DNA from: Deltaproteobacteria bacterium RIFOXYA12_FULL_61_11
GTDB taxonomy: Bacteria > Bdellovibrionota_F > JAHFAK01 > YA12-FULL-61-11
Direction: 5' to 3'
Assembly (NCBI GenBank): GCA_001799195.1
Contig: MGSU01000189.1
Coordinates: forward strand, 1,174-9,300
DNA length: 8,127 nucleotides
This document shows positions 6,126-8,127 of the stretch, in pieces. The notes beneath the pieces are model-generated. The model was not told the origin of the DNA. It did no database searches and worked only from the letters and a program-made list of their open reading frames with translations. The translations under genes and the position numbers were made by a program. Each line of letters starts with the position of its first letter. The first letter of the stretch is position 1.

Positions 6126-6152
6126 GTGTGGTTCAGCCGATCGGTGCCGTAA
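6126..6152 (+). CDS. Possible eight-codon leader peptide
   Basis: GTG at 6126 is six bases after GGAGG (6115-6119) and opens a frame of eight codons (VWFSRSVP) ending at TAA 6150-6152. Shortly after the stop lies a sequence complementary to the ribosome site of the next gene. That arrangement recalls leader-peptide control, but a frame this short can arise by chance. An overlapping GTG at 6128 would instead open a 68-codon frame into the next gene, which looks less likely. Confidence 0.2.
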   Translation: MWFSRSVP

Positions 6153-6160
6153 AGGTCAAT

Positions 6161-6220
6161 GCCTCCTCCGGTCAGGACCACACGCCGAGCCTCCAACCTC
6201 TCTGCAGCCCAGGAGGAGGC
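6161..6220 (+). promoter_or_regulatory. Anti-Shine-Dalgarno pairing in the leader of the 69-residue gene
   Basis: GCCTCCTCC at 6161-6169 is the exact 9-base complement of GGAGGAGGC at 6212-6220, the ribosome site of the ATG at 6222. A nearer GCCTCC at 6189-6194 can pair with GGAGGC at 6215-6220, and the upstream GGAGGC at 6115-6120 can compete for 6161-6166. Mutually exclusive pairings of this kind are a hallmark of translational switches, but GC-rich DNA makes such matches common. Confidence 0.35.
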
Positions 6221-6221
6221 C

Positions 6222-6427
6222 ATGCAGCGCACCGTGAAGGTCTTCGTCATCCCGCCAGGCCGGTCCCCCGGCGGCCCGCCCGAGCCCGCGCGGCAAATGG
6301 TCGTCGAGGCGAAGAGCGTCGACGCCCTGCGTGACGCAGCGCGGGCCAAGCTCGAGGGCGAGGGCTACCGCGTGCGGTCGCTCTCCTGCGGGCCCAAGGG
6401 GCTGGTCGTCTACGTGGAGGCGGCGCA

Positions 6428-6431
<4 letters not shown>
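6222..6431 (+). CDS. Small protein of unknown function between holin-like and portal genes
   Basis: I do not recognise this 69-residue protein. It opens with a beta-strand-like stretch (RTVKVFVIPPG), then a Pro/Gly-rich linker, then strand-helix-strand (QMVVEAKSVDALRDAARAKL, then YRVRSLSCGP, then LVVYVEA), suggesting a small alpha/beta fold. It has no membrane segment. The ribosome site AGGAGGAGG at 6211-6219 is strong. The stop overlaps the portal start as GTGA, so portal translation is probably coupled to it. Confidence 0.75.

Positions 6432-8127
<1,696 letters not shown>

Noticed and set aside
5873-6334. Frame overlapping the holin-like gene and the 69-residue gene
   Set aside because: The two overlapping genes have clear ribosome sites and sensible proteins. 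This frame is a shadow rich in Arg, Gly and Pro. Only the short GTG frame at 6126 was kept, as a low-confidence leader.

Overview
This is a GC-rich segment of a tailed-phage genome, either free phage DNA or a prophage, probably from a GC-rich bacterial host. Codons end mostly in G or C. Starts are often GTG or overlap the previous stop, and Shine-Dalgarno sequences are strong. Nothing here fixes the host phylum. The phage assignment rests on a large terminase (ATPase plus RNase H-like nuclease motifs), a portal protein that runs off the right edge, a small holin-like membrane protein and a complete tyrosine recombinase.

Left part (1-993): a short gene (15-422) resembles only the N-terminal module of phage primase/helicase-type proteins. 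A 570-bp gene-free region follows. It holds at least nine copies of a 9-bp motif, GGTG(T/C/G)ATCT, in both orientations, around an AT-richer patch. It looks like an iteron-type origin or a multi-operator control region.

Middle left (994-3186): four tightly packed plus-strand genes joined by overlaps or very short gaps. They encode a small zinc-ribbon protein, a sigma-70-like helix-turn-helix protein, an 80-residue protein of unknown function, and a helix-turn-helix protein that probably is the small terminase subunit. The sigma-like protein is a candidate late-gene activator.

Middle right (3187-4405): about 510 bp without a convincing gene, then a minus-strand 203-residue tyrosine recombinase consisting of the catalytic domain only. 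This unit sits between the putative small and the clear large terminase genes, so it interrupts the usual packaging module. The DNA from about 2905 to 3698 also has weaker coding character than its neighbours, which suggests a join or insertion.

Right part (4406-8127): large terminase, a 56-residue holin-like protein, a 69-residue unknown protein and the portal protein, all on the plus strand. Two copies of a 32-bp element with identical ends lie directly after the terminase and holin-like stop codons. The leaders of the two small genes can fold so that their ribosome binding sites are paired, which suggests translational control inside this late operon.
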